A stretch of 14,643 bases of DNA from Pseudaestuariivita sp. (lineage in GTDB: Bacteria > Pseudomonadota > Alphaproteobacteria > Rhodobacterales > Rhodobacteraceae), in the NCBI GenBank assembly GCA_020629995.1, contig JAHDCH010000041.1:1-14643 (forward strand), read 5' to 3'. Under the pieces are notes generated by a model. The model was not told the DNA's origin. It worked only from the letters and a program-made list of their open reading frames with translations, and ran no database searches. The position numbers were made by a program, and so were the translations under genes. Shown here piece by piece: positions 1 through 7,388 of this stretch (positions within the stretch are counted from its first letter, which is position 1; each line of letters begins with the position of its first letter).

Positions 1-3000
1 CGGTGCCACCGCGCATCCAGTCGTCACCGGTGCCCCCGGTGATGCGGTCATCATCACCGCCGGCGTTGATGCGGTCGCCACCTGATCCCCCGTCGATGGT
101 GTCGTCGTGACGGTTTGCCTCGATCGTGTCATTGCCGCTGCCGCCACTGATGCTGTCGCCAAAGGTGCCGCCGCGCATCCAGTCATTGCCGCTGTCACCA
201 TAGAGAGTGTCAGGCCCGCCGCCACCGTTGACAAGGTCGGCCCCCGATCCGCCATACAGCCGGTCAATGTTGCGCTGGCCCAGCAGCGTGTCATCGCCGC
301 TGCCCCCGAAGATCAGGTCGTTCTCGCGGCCGCCACGCAGGATATCGTGACCGTCCTGGCCATAGATCGTGTCATCGCCGCCAAACCCCCAGACCGCATC
401 ATCGCCGCTGCCCGCATCGATGGTGTCGTTTCCCCGTCCGGCGTCAACAGTATCGTTGCCGCTGCCGGCTTCGATCTGGTCATAGCCGTTGCCGGTGGTC
501 AGGTCATCGCTGCCGCCCAAACCGATCAGATAGGCATCCCCCGCCTCGAACCGCAGCACATCACTTGCGGCACTGCCGGTCAGCATGGTGGGGCCGCTCA
601 GGTCTTCGAGATCGGCAAAGTCAAAGGTGTCGTCGGCGAATTCGAACCTCTCGACGCCGGACAGGATGTCGGTTCCTTCGGACGAAGTGATGGTGACCCG
701 GTCGCCCGAGATGCCGGTGACGCGAACCCCCGTTGATGAGACCGAAAAGACGGCTGTGTCCGTGCCCGTACTGCCGATCAGCAGGTCATCGCCTGTGCTG
801 CCGGTCAACCTGTCGTCCCCCAGCCCGCCATTAAGCGTGTCGTTGCCCGACCCGCCGTCCAGCGTGTCAATGCCCGCGCCTCCTGACAGCGAATCCGCAT
901 CTGCGCCGCCGATCAGCTGGTCGTTGCCTTCGTCGCCTTCAATCCGGTCGGCTCCAGCGCCACCGTCCTGCGTGTCGTTGCCGTCCCCCCCTTCAAGAGT
1001 ATCGGCCTCTGTGCCGCCCCACAGCCGGTCATTTCCCAGACCGCCCCGGATCAGATCGGCCCCCTCACCGCCATCAAGTCGGTCGTTGCCATCACCGCCC
1101 TCCAGCGTGTCGCGCCCCGCACCGCCATCCAGCGTGTCGTTGTCCGCGTCGCCCAGCAGCCAATCGTTGCCAGCGCCGCCGTCCAGCTGATCTCGGCCCG
1201 CACCCGCGATGAGGGTATCGTTGCCATCACCGCCCTCCAGCGTGTCATCGCCCCCGCCGGTGGTCAGTCGATCATTGCCGCCAAGACCAAACAACGTTGC
1301 CGGCAAAGTCGCCTCGGTCAAAGCATCGTTGCCGCCGGTACCAGTCAGCACCGTCGGTGCCAGCAACGCCGACAATTGCGCAAAGGTCAGCGTCGTGTCG
1401 AGGAACCGGAAGGTTTCGACGCCCTCGATCACGTCAACCCCGTCACCAGAGCTGATGGTGACGCAATCGCCCTCCATGGCCAGAACTTGGACCGCATCGC
1501 TTGCCACGTCGAACTCGGCCGTATCCTGGCCTGATCCGCCAAGGATCGTGTCGTCGCCCTGCCCGCCTTTCAGAGTGTCGTTCCCTCCGCCACCGTCCAG
1601 CGTATCAAGTCCCCAGCTGCCGTCGATCCGCTCGGCCGTGCCGTTGCCGATGATATTTTCCGATGGCGGCGCAAAGCTGCGGTTCAGATCAATGCGAATG
1701 GCCGCGCGCACCGCTTCGGGATCAAGAGACGTGTTGCCCGGCCCCCGCAGCTGGAGCACCTCGCCGCGGTATTCGATCCGCGCGCCCGTGGCCGTCTGCA
1801 GGATGGATAGCGCCGACACGTCATACAGCAGCGGCCAGGACGACAGATCGAGCCTGTCTTCCCATGGGTTGAAATCGAGGATCGTGTCCGTCTCGGCATC
1901 AGCGCCAATCAAAAATACATCGGCACCCGCACCGCCGGACAGAGTGTCACGCCCCGCGCCATCGGACAGGATATCGTTGCCGCCCGATCCCGAAAGGCTT
2001 TGCCCGGCATCACCCGCGGCCTGCACGATGTCACCATAGCCAGAGAGATCCGCCACCAGAACCGTCACGCCCGGATCGGCGCCCGAGGCCGCGATCACCT
2101 GCAACTCATCGCCAATCACCACCAGGTCAAGCGTTGTGACACCGTCAAGCCCGGCTTCGACCGTGTCGGCGAAATGGTCCAGCGCCACAAGCCGCCCATC
2201 CGGGAGCAGCGCCATCAGGGTCACGCCGTCATCTCCTCCGCCCGCCGCCACCAGGACCAGATCGCGGTACTGCACCGTCGCGATGGCCTGTACGGTGCCA
2301 AAGCGGCTGTGCAGCGTGTCCATCACATGATCGACCGGCGTCAGCGTCCCGCCCGCGCCGATTTCGATCACACTCAGCGCGCCAGCACCGCCACCGCCAC
2401 CTGCCGCCGACGCGACGATCAAGTAGTCGCGCCCACCGGACGAGACGATCTCTACATCGGTCGGAACCATGATCCCCAGCCCATCCTCGGGGCCGACCGA
2501 GTCACGGTGTGACGCGCCGGTTCCATGGATTTCGTACAGGGACACGCCGTATTCGGATGTCGATGCCGTCACCAGATAGCTGCGCCCGTCCAGCGCAGCG
2601 CTGGCTATGGCGCCAATCGCATCCGCATGCGAAGAACTGTAATCCGCGACGTCGCGCACCACCACGTAGCGGCCATTGCCCTGCGGCTGATACAGGGCGA
2701 ACCCGGTGCCGCCCAGATCGGCCAGCGCAATCAGGTCGGTGCCCGCCACGGCCGTTGCCACTGCTGCGTCGCCCGCATTTTGCACCGACAAGGACGCCAC
2801 TGAAGACAATGCGCCCGTCCCGCCCAGCGTGACCTGGTGAAATCCGTCAACAAGATATCCCGCCACGGCAATGCCAGCCGCCGTTTCAATCAATGTCGTG
2901 CCGCTGCCCGAGGTGGTGTTGTCCACCGTCCCGCGCCACGTCACGACCTGCGGCACAGCGCCCGCCCCAAGCTGATAGCTGACAAGCCCGCCGCTGCCCG

Positions 3001-3118
3001 ACGTGGCGGTGACCAGAACAGGACCAGATGCCGTATCCACAACCAGCAGATCGCTGATCGCGTAATCGAGGGCGTCATTCCCCGTTCTGACACTGCCCTG
3101 ATACCGAAGCTGCAGCAT
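1..3118 (-). CDS. RTX (hemolysin-type calcium-binding repeat) protein with N-terminal propeller-like domain, C-terminus outside the window
   Basis: An open frame without stops runs from an ATG at 3118 off the left edge, giving about 1039 residues. Residues 1 to ~370 hold beta-rich units ending in stretches such as YLVTAS, YLIVAS and LVLVAAG, followed by VSLYEI- or [12 protein letters not shown] strands; this looks like a beta-propeller. From residue ~375 onward there are roughly 40 GGxGxDxLx nonapeptides, the Ca2+-binding parallel beta-roll of RTX proteins. A serralysin-type segment ([20 protein letters not shown]) lies near residues 395-415. No N-terminal signal peptide is visible, which fits type I secretion through a C-terminal signal that would lie outside the window. 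The role is probably an extracellular or surface-bound protein; no catalytic motif was recognised. The start is supported by AAAGGGA 5 nt upstream, inside a stable stem. The gene is co-oriented with the KpsE-KpsT pair. The RTX family is certain; the function is unknown. Confidence 0.9.
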   Translation of the reverse strand, partial: MLQLRYQGSVRTGNDALDYAISDLLVVDTASGPVLVTATSGSGGLVSYQLGAGAVPQVVTWRGTVDNTTSGSGTTLIETAAGIAVAGYLVDGFHQVTLGGTGALSSVASLSVQNAGDAAVATAVAGTDLIALADLGGTGFALYQPQGNGRYVVVRDVADYSSSHADAIGAIASAALDGRSYLVTASTSEYGVSLYEIHGTGASHRDSVGPEDGLGIMVPTDVEIVSSGGRDYLIVASAAGGGGGAGALSVIEIGAGGTLTPVDHVMDTLHSRFGTVQAIATVQYRDLVLVAAGGGDDGVTLMALLPDGRLVALDHFADTVEAGLDGVTTLDLVVIGDELQVIAASGADPGVTVLVADLSGYGDIVQAAGDAGQSLSGSGGNDILSDGAGRDTLSGGAGADVFLIGADAETDTILDFNPWEDRLDLSSWPLLYDVSALSILQTATGARIEYRGEVLQLRGPGNTSLDPEAVRAAIRIDLNRSFAPPSENIIGNGTAERIDGSWGLDTLDGGGGNDTLKGGQGDDTILGGSGQDTAEFDVASDAVQVLAMEGDCVTISSGDGVDVIEGVETFRFLDTTLTFAQLSALLAPTVLTGTGGNDALTEATLPATLFGLGGNDRLTTGGGDDTLEGGDGNDTLIAGAGRDQLDGGAGNDWLLGDADNDTLDGGAGRDTLEGGDGNDRLDGGEGADLIRGGLGNDRLWGGTEADTLEGGDGNDTQDGGAGADRIEGDEGNDQLIGGADADSLSGGAGIDTLDGGSGNDTLNGGLGDDRLTGSTGDDLLIGSTGTDTAVFSVSSTGVRVTGISGDRVTITSSEGTDILSGVERFEFADDTFDFADLEDLSGPTMLTGSAASDVLRFEAGDAYLIGLGGSDDLTTGNGYDQIEAGSGNDTVDAGRGNDTIDAGSGDDAVWGFGGDDTIYGQDGHDILRGGRENDLIFGGSGDDTLLGQRNIDRLYGGSGADLVNGGGGPDTLYGDSGNDWMRGGTFGDSISGGSGNDTIEANRHDDTIDGGSGGDRINAGGDDDRITGGTGDDWMRGGT
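446..775 (-). repeat. Internal duplicated 110-residue module, copy 2 (RTX protein)
   Basis: This is the second copy. It opens with [10 protein letters not shown], has the matching segment [20 protein letters not shown] and the hinge GPTMLTG, and ends in RTX nonapeptides. An eye count gives about 55 identical positions out of 110 against copy 1, with no gap. Confidence 0.8.
1211..1540 (-). repeat. Internal duplicated 110-residue module, copy 1 (RTX protein)
   Basis: This is the first copy of a module that recurs 765 bp further into the gene. It opens with [10 protein letters not shown], continues through a non-RTX beta segment ([20 protein letters not shown]), the hinge APTVLTG, and ends in RTX nonapeptides. 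It is exactly 330 bp long and aligns without gaps to copy 2. Confidence 0.8.
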
Positions 3119-3122
3119 CTGT

Positions 3123-3148
3123 GTCCCTTTGCCTGTTCGCAAAGAGAC
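3123..3148 (-). promoter_or_regulatory. Stem-loop covering the ribosome binding site of the RTX gene
   Basis: In the minus-strand transcript a 10-bp stem (GUCUCUUUGC with GCAAAGGGAC, one U-G wobble) closes a six-base loop GAACAG. Its 3' arm contains the Shine-Dalgarno-like AAAGGGA and ends 4 nt before the ATG at 3118. The pairing is seen directly. That it represses translation, or responds to a signal, is inference. Confidence 0.55.
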
Positions 3149-3161
3149 AATGACCGCCGCA

Positions 3162-3184
3162 TTGCAGCACAACGCAGGCTGCAA
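3162..3184. repeat. Inverted repeat in the RTX leader
   Basis: TTGCAGC and GCTGCAA form perfect 7-bp arms around a 9-nt spacer. It lies between the candidate terminator and the stem that covers the ribosome binding site of the RTX gene. Operator or RNA hairpin are both possible; no function can be read from the sequence. Confidence 0.4.
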
Positions 3185-3195
3185 AAGTGGCGAAA

Positions 3196-3213
3196 GCGCG
3201 GACTATCCCGCGC
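3196..3213 (-). terminator. Candidate weak terminator or attenuator after the KpsT gene
   Basis: In the minus-strand transcript GCGCGG and CCGCGC pair perfectly around a 6-nt loop, 40 nt after the ATPase stop codon, followed by a broken U-rich stretch (UUUCGCCACUUUU). The U tract is interrupted, so termination would be partial at best. If real, it would lower read-through from the exporter genes into the RTX gene. Confidence 0.35.
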
Positions 3214-3219
3214 ATTCAC

Positions 3220-3241
3220 CTCGAAACTGTTTCGTTTTGAG
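3220..3241. repeat. Inverted repeat just after the KpsT stop codon
   Basis: CTCGAAAC and GTTTTGAG pair over 8 bp (one G-T wobble in plus-strand sense) around TGTTTC. The core also reads as CGAAAC-T-GTTTCG. No T tract follows on the minus strand, so this is not a standard terminator. Confidence 0.35.
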
Positions 3242-3252
3242 TCCGTCTGCGC

Positions 3253-3921
3253 CTAGGAGCCGCTGGGCGCTCCGATGATCTTGAGATGCCGGGCGATGGC
3301 CTTGTCGAGATCGTCGTAATATTCCAGCTTGCCGCGGTTCAGCACGATGCCACTGTCGCAAAAGCTGCGCACCGCGCGCACCTGGTGGCTGACCATGATC
3401 GCGCTGGAATCCTTGATCCGTTCCAGAAACACCGCACGGCTTTTGTGAAAGAAGGCCGCGTCGCCCACCGCCGTGGTTTCGTCGATCAGGTAGGTATCAA
3501 ACTTGATCCCCATCGATACGCCAAACGCCAGGCGTGATTTCATGCCGGACGAATAGGTGCGGACCGGGTTGTAGAAATGCGGGCCCAGTTCGGAAAACGA
3601 ATGCACAAAGGCCAAAAGCGCTTCGCTGTCGACACCATAAACCCGCGCGACAAAGCGGGTGTTCTGCGCGCCGGTCAGCTGCGGGTGAAAACTGCCGCCC
3701 AGCCCCACGGGCCAGGAAATCGTGCCATCCGACACGATCCGGCCACTGTCCGGCGGCGTGATGCCCGCGATGATATTGAGCAACGTCGACTTGCCCGCAC
3801 CGTTGCGGCCCAGCAAGGCCAGCGATTTTCCGGTCGGCAGTTCGGCGGTCAGGTTGTCGATCACAACCTTGCGCTGCCCCCGGATCCAGAAGCTTTTCGA
3901 GATGTTCTCGAATCGGATCAT
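3253..3921 (-). CDS. kpsT: Capsular polysaccharide ABC exporter, ATP-binding subunit (KpsT type)
   Basis: This 222-residue protein is the nucleotide-binding half of an ABC-2 type polysaccharide exporter, which hydrolyses ATP at the cytoplasmic face to move lipid-linked glycan through the KpsM permease. Visible motifs are Walker A GRNGAGKST (38-46), a Q-loop region SFHPQLTG (77-84), the signature SSGMK (124-128), Walker B YLIDE with D147 and E148, a VGDAAFFHK segment typical of this family, and the H-loop histidine H179. Length matches KpsT/CtrD/BexA (about 215-225). The start MIRFENISKSF matches the usual family start. The AGCAGG before the ATG is very close, so translation is probably coupled to the gene upstream, whose stop lies 4 bp away. 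The cognate permease is not adjacent on this strand but divergent, beyond the KpsE-type gene. The symbol is assigned by family resemblance. Confidence 0.92.
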   Translation of the reverse strand: MIRFENISKSFWIRGQRKVVIDNLTAELPTGKSLALLGRNGAGKSTLLNIIAGITPPDSGRIVSDGTISWPVGLGGSFHPQLTGAQNTRFVARVYGVDSEALLAFVHSFSELGPHFYNPVRTYSSGMKSRLAFGVSMGIKFDTYLIDETTAVGDAAFFHKSRAVFLERIKDSSAIMVSHQVRAVRSFCDSGIVLNRGKLEYYDDLDKAIARHLKIIGAPSGS

Positions 3922-3925
3922 CCTG

Positions 3926-5356
3926 CTACCGGCTGTCGCGGACCGAGTAATAGACCAGCGTCACGATCCCCCACGCCAGCAGCGTGAACATCGTGACCAG
4001 GCCCAGCAGCACCCAGCGTTGCGGAAACTCGGCCGTTTCCGGCCGGGTGGGTGAGACATAGACCGACAGATAGCGGCTTTGCCGCGACGCATCGGCGCGC
4101 GCAACATCCAGAGCGGTCAAAGCGGCGGTATAGCTTTGTTCGGCAAACTCGCGGTCGACCACCAGCGCTTCGTATTCGGCAAGCAGCGTCGGGTAATCCT
4201 GCCCGTTGGCCTGATCGGCACCGCTGGCCACATTGGCCCGCTCCTGCGAGATCCGGTCGCGGATCACTTCGATGCGGCGGCGGGCCTGCACAACGCGCGG
4301 GTCGCTGGATTGCGTTGTCTGCACCAAAAGGTCCAGTTCAACCAGCGCTTCGGCCAGCTGACCCTGCAGCGTGTTCACCACTCCCATCCGGCCTTGCAGA
4401 TCGGTTTCGGGATCCACAAGCTGGCTTTCGGTGCGGAAACGGATCAGTTCGGCCCGCGCTTCGCGCAGGCGCTTCAGGGCATCGGCCAGGTCGATCTCGG
4501 CATACTGGATCGTGTCCTCGCGCGCCTGGGCGTTCAGTTCGTTGATCAGCACGGCACTTTGATCGAGGATTTCCTGCGCCACCTGCTGGGCCACGTCCGG
4601 ATCAAAGGCCAATACGCGCAATTCGATCAACTGGCTGCCCACATCGTACGAGGCCCGAACGATGCGCTGCCAATATTCGGTCAGCTCTTCAAGACTGGAT
4701 TCTGCCCCAAGCGCAAAGACGGGGTCATTGTCCCGCGGCGCGCTGTAGATCGCTCGAAGGTCGAATTTTTCGTCAATGGCGGCAACGAGATTCTGGCTTT
4801 GGATGAATTCGTACAGAATATCGGTGTCATTCTGGCCGCCGCCACCCAGCTGCGCGGTGAACCCGGTCAGAAAGTCAGACGCGCCACCGCCGCTTTCCTG
4901 CCGGACGGTAAAACCGACGGTCGAGGCATATTGATCCGCCGCCCGTGTCCACAGGTACCACGCCGACACAACAAGCGGCAGCACCACCATCAGCACAAAG
5001 CCAAAGACGATGCCCCAGTGCCGTTTGCGCATCTTTGCGCGCCGGGCGATTGGCGCCACTTCGACCACGCGCGGGCCAGCGCCCTTGTTGCCGCCTCCGC
5101 CCCCCGCTTTCTTGTTGCCGCCTCCGGCCTTTTTGCGCGGGCGTTGCGGCGGGTCTTCGGGTTCCTTTTCGGCGATGACTGCCGCCGGCGCTGGCATTGG
5201 CGCAGGATCAGGCGCCGCGCGCAAGGGCGGATCAGAACGCCTGTCGGGCGCGTCCGTCACAGGTGTGTGGCGGAACTGAAACTGGGGGTCGGTATTTTCG
5301 ACGGGAGCGTCTGGCGCAGCGGGCGGCTGCGGAACGACTCGGCCTGTATCACTCAC
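3926..5356 (-). CDS. kpsE: Capsule polysaccharide export inner-membrane protein (KpsE/CtrB/BexC family)
   Basis: This 476-residue protein resembles the polysaccharide co-polymerase/export proteins that span the periplasm and link the KpsMT exporter to an outer-membrane channel. Residues 1-110 are a Pro/Ala-rich, then Lys/Gly-rich cytoplasmic tail (GGG and KKAGGG runs at 75-94). The first membrane segment is at about 114-136 (VFGFVLMVVLPLVV), followed by a long helical periplasmic region with coiled-coil character, a proline-rich motif PTRPETAEFPQRW near 434-446 and a second membrane segment at about 447-470. This two-helix layout is diagnostic for the family. It is longer than E. coli KpsE (about 380) because of the N-terminal tail. 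The start is GTG at 5356, with AGGG 8 nt upstream; a five-codon ATG frame ends in a TGA overlapping this GTG. It is the first gene of a two-gene unit with the ATPase. Confidence 0.88.
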   Translation of the reverse strand: MSDTGRVVPQPPAAPDAPVENTDPQFQFRHTPVTDAPDRRSDPPLRAAPDPAPMPAPAAVIAEKEPEDPPQRPRKKAGGGNKKAGGGGGNKGAGPRVVEVAPIARRAKMRKRHWGIVFGFVLMVVLPLVVSAWYLWTRAADQYASTVGFTVRQESGGGASDFLTGFTAQLGGGGQNDTDILYEFIQSQNLVAAIDEKFDLRAIYSAPRDNDPVFALGAESSLEELTEYWQRIVRASYDVGSQLIELRVLAFDPDVAQQVAQEILDQSAVLINELNAQAREDTIQYAEIDLADALKRLREARAELIRFRTESQLVDPETDLQGRMGVVNTLQGQLAEALVELDLLVQTTQSSDPRVVQARRRIEVIRDRISQERANVASGADQANGQDYPTLLAEYEALVVDREFAEQSYTAALTALDVARADASRQSRYLSVYVSPTRPETAEFPQRWVLLGLVTMFTLLAWGIVTLVYYSVRDSR

Positions 5357-5436
5357 GTTGCGCCCTGCATGGTTGTTTGCCTAGCTCGGGTCAGTTTACA
5401 TAGAACCACCCTTAACACCAGTCCGGCGCAGGCGGC
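5357..5436. promoter_or_regulatory. Divergent intergenic region between the KpsE- and KpsM-type genes
   Basis: These 80 bp separate the two export transcripts and should hold promoters for both. The most AT-rich part is around 5370-5415. On the plus strand TTTGCC followed after 17 bp by CATAGA is a poor sigma-70-like match; TTGTTT with an 18-bp gap to TACATA is an alternative. The short gap suggests joint control, but no operator is evident. Confidence 0.4.
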
Positions 5437-6273
5437 ATGACCGAAACCAGCTCATCAGGTGGCACCAGCATCGCGCCAGCGCTGACACCCGCGCGCGGCC
5501 AAATGCCCAGTTGGCAGCACTTTCGATCGATCGCGGCGCTGATCCTGCGCGAGATGGTGTCCAAGTACGGGCGCAATCCCGGCGGATACATCTGGGCCAT
5601 CGTCGAGCCAATCGGCATGATTGCCGCGCTGTCCTTTGGCTTTGCCCTGGTGCTGCGGTCGCCGCCGCTGGGCACTTCTTTCATCCTGTTCTACGCGACG
5701 GGTTATTTGCCATTCATGGTGTTCCAGAAAAATTCGCGGTTCGTGATGAACGCGATGCGCTTTTCCAGCACCTTGCTGAAGTACCCGACCGTGACATGGT
5801 TCGATGCGGTCAGCGCGCGGTTCCTGCTGAACACCCTGACCGAGATGCTGGTGTCCTACATCATCATCTTTTCGATCCTGATCTGGATCGATTATTCGTC
5901 GATCATCCGCTTTGGACCGATCCTGATAGCCTATCTGTATGCGGCGGGGCTTGGGCTGGGCATCGGCATGATCAACTGCGTTTTGTCCGGGTTTGTGCCG
6001 GTATGGCAGACGATCTGGAACATCCTCACCCGGCCGCTGTTGCTGGCATCGGGCGTGATCTTGCTGTACCGCGATCTGCCGGATGCCGCGCAGTCGATCC
6101 TGTGGTGGAACCCGCTGAGCCACGTGACCGCTTTGGCACGGATGTCATTTTACCCCACGTTCGAGCCGCAGTTCATCTCGCACCTTTATGTGGCGTCGTT
6201 CGCGCTGATCCTGATCGCCATGGGTTTGCTGCTGCTGCGGCGCTTTCATCTGGAGGTGCTGGAGCGGCTCTGA
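5437..6273 (+). CDS. kpsM: Capsular polysaccharide ABC exporter, permease subunit (KpsM type, ABC-2)
   Basis: This 278-residue integral membrane protein fits the ABC2_membrane/KpsM family, which forms the inner-membrane channel for lipid-linked polysaccharide with a KpsT ATPase. After a polar N-terminus of about 30 residues comes the amphipathic cytoplasmic helix LILREMVSKYGRNPGGYIWAI, typical of KpsM/Wzm permeases. About six hydrophobic segments follow, including MIAALSFGFALVL, LVSYIIIFSILIWI, ILIAYLYAAGLGLGIGMI, a segment with LLLASGVILLY, and a C-terminal helix with LILIAMGLLLL. The ATG at 5437 is preceded by a weak GCAGG; a later Met at codon 23 is possible but less likely. The gene is divergent from the KpsE/KpsT-type genes rather than next to the ATPase. 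Its last 28 bp overlap the tail of the convergent GT2 gene. Confidence 0.9.
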   Translation: MTETSSSGGTSIAPALTPARGQMPSWQHFRSIAALILREMVSKYGRNPGGYIWAIVEPIGMIAALSFGFALVLRSPPLGTSFILFYATGYLPFMVFQKNSRFVMNAMRFSSTLLKYPTVTWFDAVSARFLLNTLTEMLVSYIIIFSILIWIDYSSIIRFGPILIAYLYAAGLGLGIGMINCVLSGFVPVWQTIWNILTRPLLLASGVILLYRDLPDAAQSILWWNPLSHVTALARMSFYPTFEPQFISHLYVASFALILIAMGLLLLRRFHLEVLERL

Positions 6274-7247
6274 TCGGCTGCAGCCGCACGCAGTACATCT
6301 GCATGGGCAAGGCGCAGATCGCGGCGCACGCCGTCGCGTACCGCCATACGCAGCAGGCGGTAATAGCTGCGCCGTTCGGGGCCAGCGGGGTAACGCCGTC
6401 CGCGCCATGCCCACATCAGCGCCCGCGCGGCCAGCGCAGGCCAAAACAGAACAGGCCCCGCCGCAGCTCGGTAGACCAGCGTGAGATTGCGGTGGTAGTA
6501 ATACACCTTCCAAAGCGGGCTGATGCGGCGCGCAGCGTCGCCCTGCAACGTGTCGCAGTCGTGTTCGAACCGCAGCGCCGGGTCAAAACAGATCCGCCCC
6601 CCGGCCCGCCGCAGCGCCAGCGAAAAGAGCGTGTCGTCCCCGTAGATGAACAGCCGTCCATCGGGGTATCCCGCGCGCGCAATCCCGTCGCGCGAGACGA
6701 ACAGCCCGACAAAGGATCCCCCGTCCACCTCGCGTCGCGGCGCTTCGGCGCCATAGCCGTCCGCCCCGATATGAAATCCTTCGCGCCCGCGCAGCAGCGT
6801 CGCAAGGATGCGCGTGGGCGATCCGAACGGGTTCAGCAAGGGCCGGTTCATGTCGCAGATGTCGCCGTGCGAATACAGAACCGCGGAAACCCAAGCCGCG
6901 TGGCTGGTCCGGTCCATGTCCACAAACGCCGCCAATGCGCCGGGGGCGGGGCGGGCATCGTCATCCATCAGCACCAGCCAATCCGGGTCATGCCGATCCA
7001 CCGCCGCGCGCATCCCTGCATCAAACCCGCCCGCGCCGCCCGTGTTGCTGGCGCTGCGGATTACATCCAGCCGCGGATCAGGATGCGCGGCCAGCCATTC
7101 GGCGGTGCCATCATCCGACGCATTGTCAAAGACGACCACGGCGCGCAGGACATCTTCGGGCGCGTCAAGCAGGCGCGCCAGAGTGGTCTTGAGCTGGGAA
7201 AGGCGGTTGTAGGTGACGACCAGCGCCACCAGGCTGGTGTCGCGCAT
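6246..7247 (-). CDS. Glycosyltransferase family 2 (GlfT2/rhamnosyltransferase-like)
   Basis: This 333-residue cytoplasmic GT-A enzyme would add a sugar from a nucleotide donor to the growing glycan. Visible motifs are VVTYNR at 10-15, VFDNASDDGT (39-48; nucleotide-binding loop), the metal-binding DDD at 95-97 in LMDDDARP, an acceptor-side GGSFVGLFVS at 176-185, and LFIYGDDTLFSLAL (199-212) with the likely catalytic base D204/D205. An EHDC stretch follows near 227-230. The FIYGDD pattern and NTGGAGGF (68-75) are typical of the galactofuranosyl/rhamnosyl branch of GT2. No membrane domain is clear. The start was placed at ATG 7247 because AGGAG lies 5 nt upstream; an in-frame TTG at 7298 would add 17 residues but lacks such support. 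It is convergent with the permease gene and divergent from the GT8 fusion gene. The donor sugar cannot be read from the sequence. Confidence 0.87.
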   Translation of the reverse strand: MRDTSLVALVVTYNRLSQLKTTLARLLDAPEDVLRAVVVFDNASDDGTAEWLAAHPDPRLDVIRSASNTGGAGGFDAGMRAAVDRHDPDWLVLMDDDARPAPGALAAFVDMDRTSHAAWVSAVLYSHGDICDMNRPLLNPFGSPTRILATLLRGREGFHIGADGYGAEAPRREVDGGSFVGLFVSRDGIARAGYPDGRLFIYGDDTLFSLALRRAGGRICFDPALRFEHDCDTLQGDAARRISPLWKVYYYHRNLTLVYRAAAGPVLFWPALAARALMWAWRGRRYPAGPERRSYYRLLRMAVRDGVRRDLRLAHADVLRAAAADQSRSSTSR

Positions 7248-7388
7248 GGCTGCTCCTGTTGGTGCGCGCGTTCTGACGAGCAAAACCCGGCCTGTCAAAT
7301 GGCCCCGCCGCTATGGACGCATTGCGGGCGATGCTTTATCAGACCGCCAGCCTGCGCGACCGCGCACCGCCAGCAATCCGGGACCGGA
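7248..7388. promoter_or_regulatory. Divergent intergenic region between the GT2 and DUF4422-GT8 genes
   Basis: These 141 bp are non-coding and should hold outward promoters. TTTATC in the plus direction near 7332 is the only -10-like run I noticed, and it lacks a convincing -35 at normal spacing. The AGGAG serving the GT2 gene sits at its left end. Confidence 0.35.

Noticed and set aside
1..1990. CRISPR-like or tandem DNA repeat array
   Set aside because: Repeats are degenerate, contiguous, in codon register with spacing of about 27 bp, and encode GGxGxDxLx; there are no spacers.
107..2512. Plus-strand frames of 60-276 codons with striking Ala/Pro/Ser or Ile-Ala-Ala periodicity
   Set aside because: The periodicity is the 27-bp RTX nonapeptide repeat read on the wrong strand.
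5356..5370. Five-codon ATG leader frame whose TGA overlaps the KpsE-type GTG start
   Set aside because: It is too short to distinguish from chance, and the AGGG thought to serve the GTG lies inside it. It is mentioned only as a possible coupling device.
4079..5440. Plus-strand open frame of 453 codons opposite the KpsE-type gene
   Set aside because: The minus strand encodes a protein with two well-placed membrane helices and the family proline motif. The plus frame shows no domain and runs into the permease start.
7248..7298. 17-codon N-terminal extension of the GT2 gene from TTG at 7298
   Set aside because: ATG at 7247 has AGGAG at proper spacing, and the protein from there begins as GT2 enzymes do, with the VVTYNR strand at residue 10.
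5511..7388. Upstream in-frame extension of the DUF4422-GT8 frame
   Set aside because: It is out of frame over the permease gene and antisense to the GT2 gene, and its product has no recognisable sequence until the DUF4422 start at 7389.
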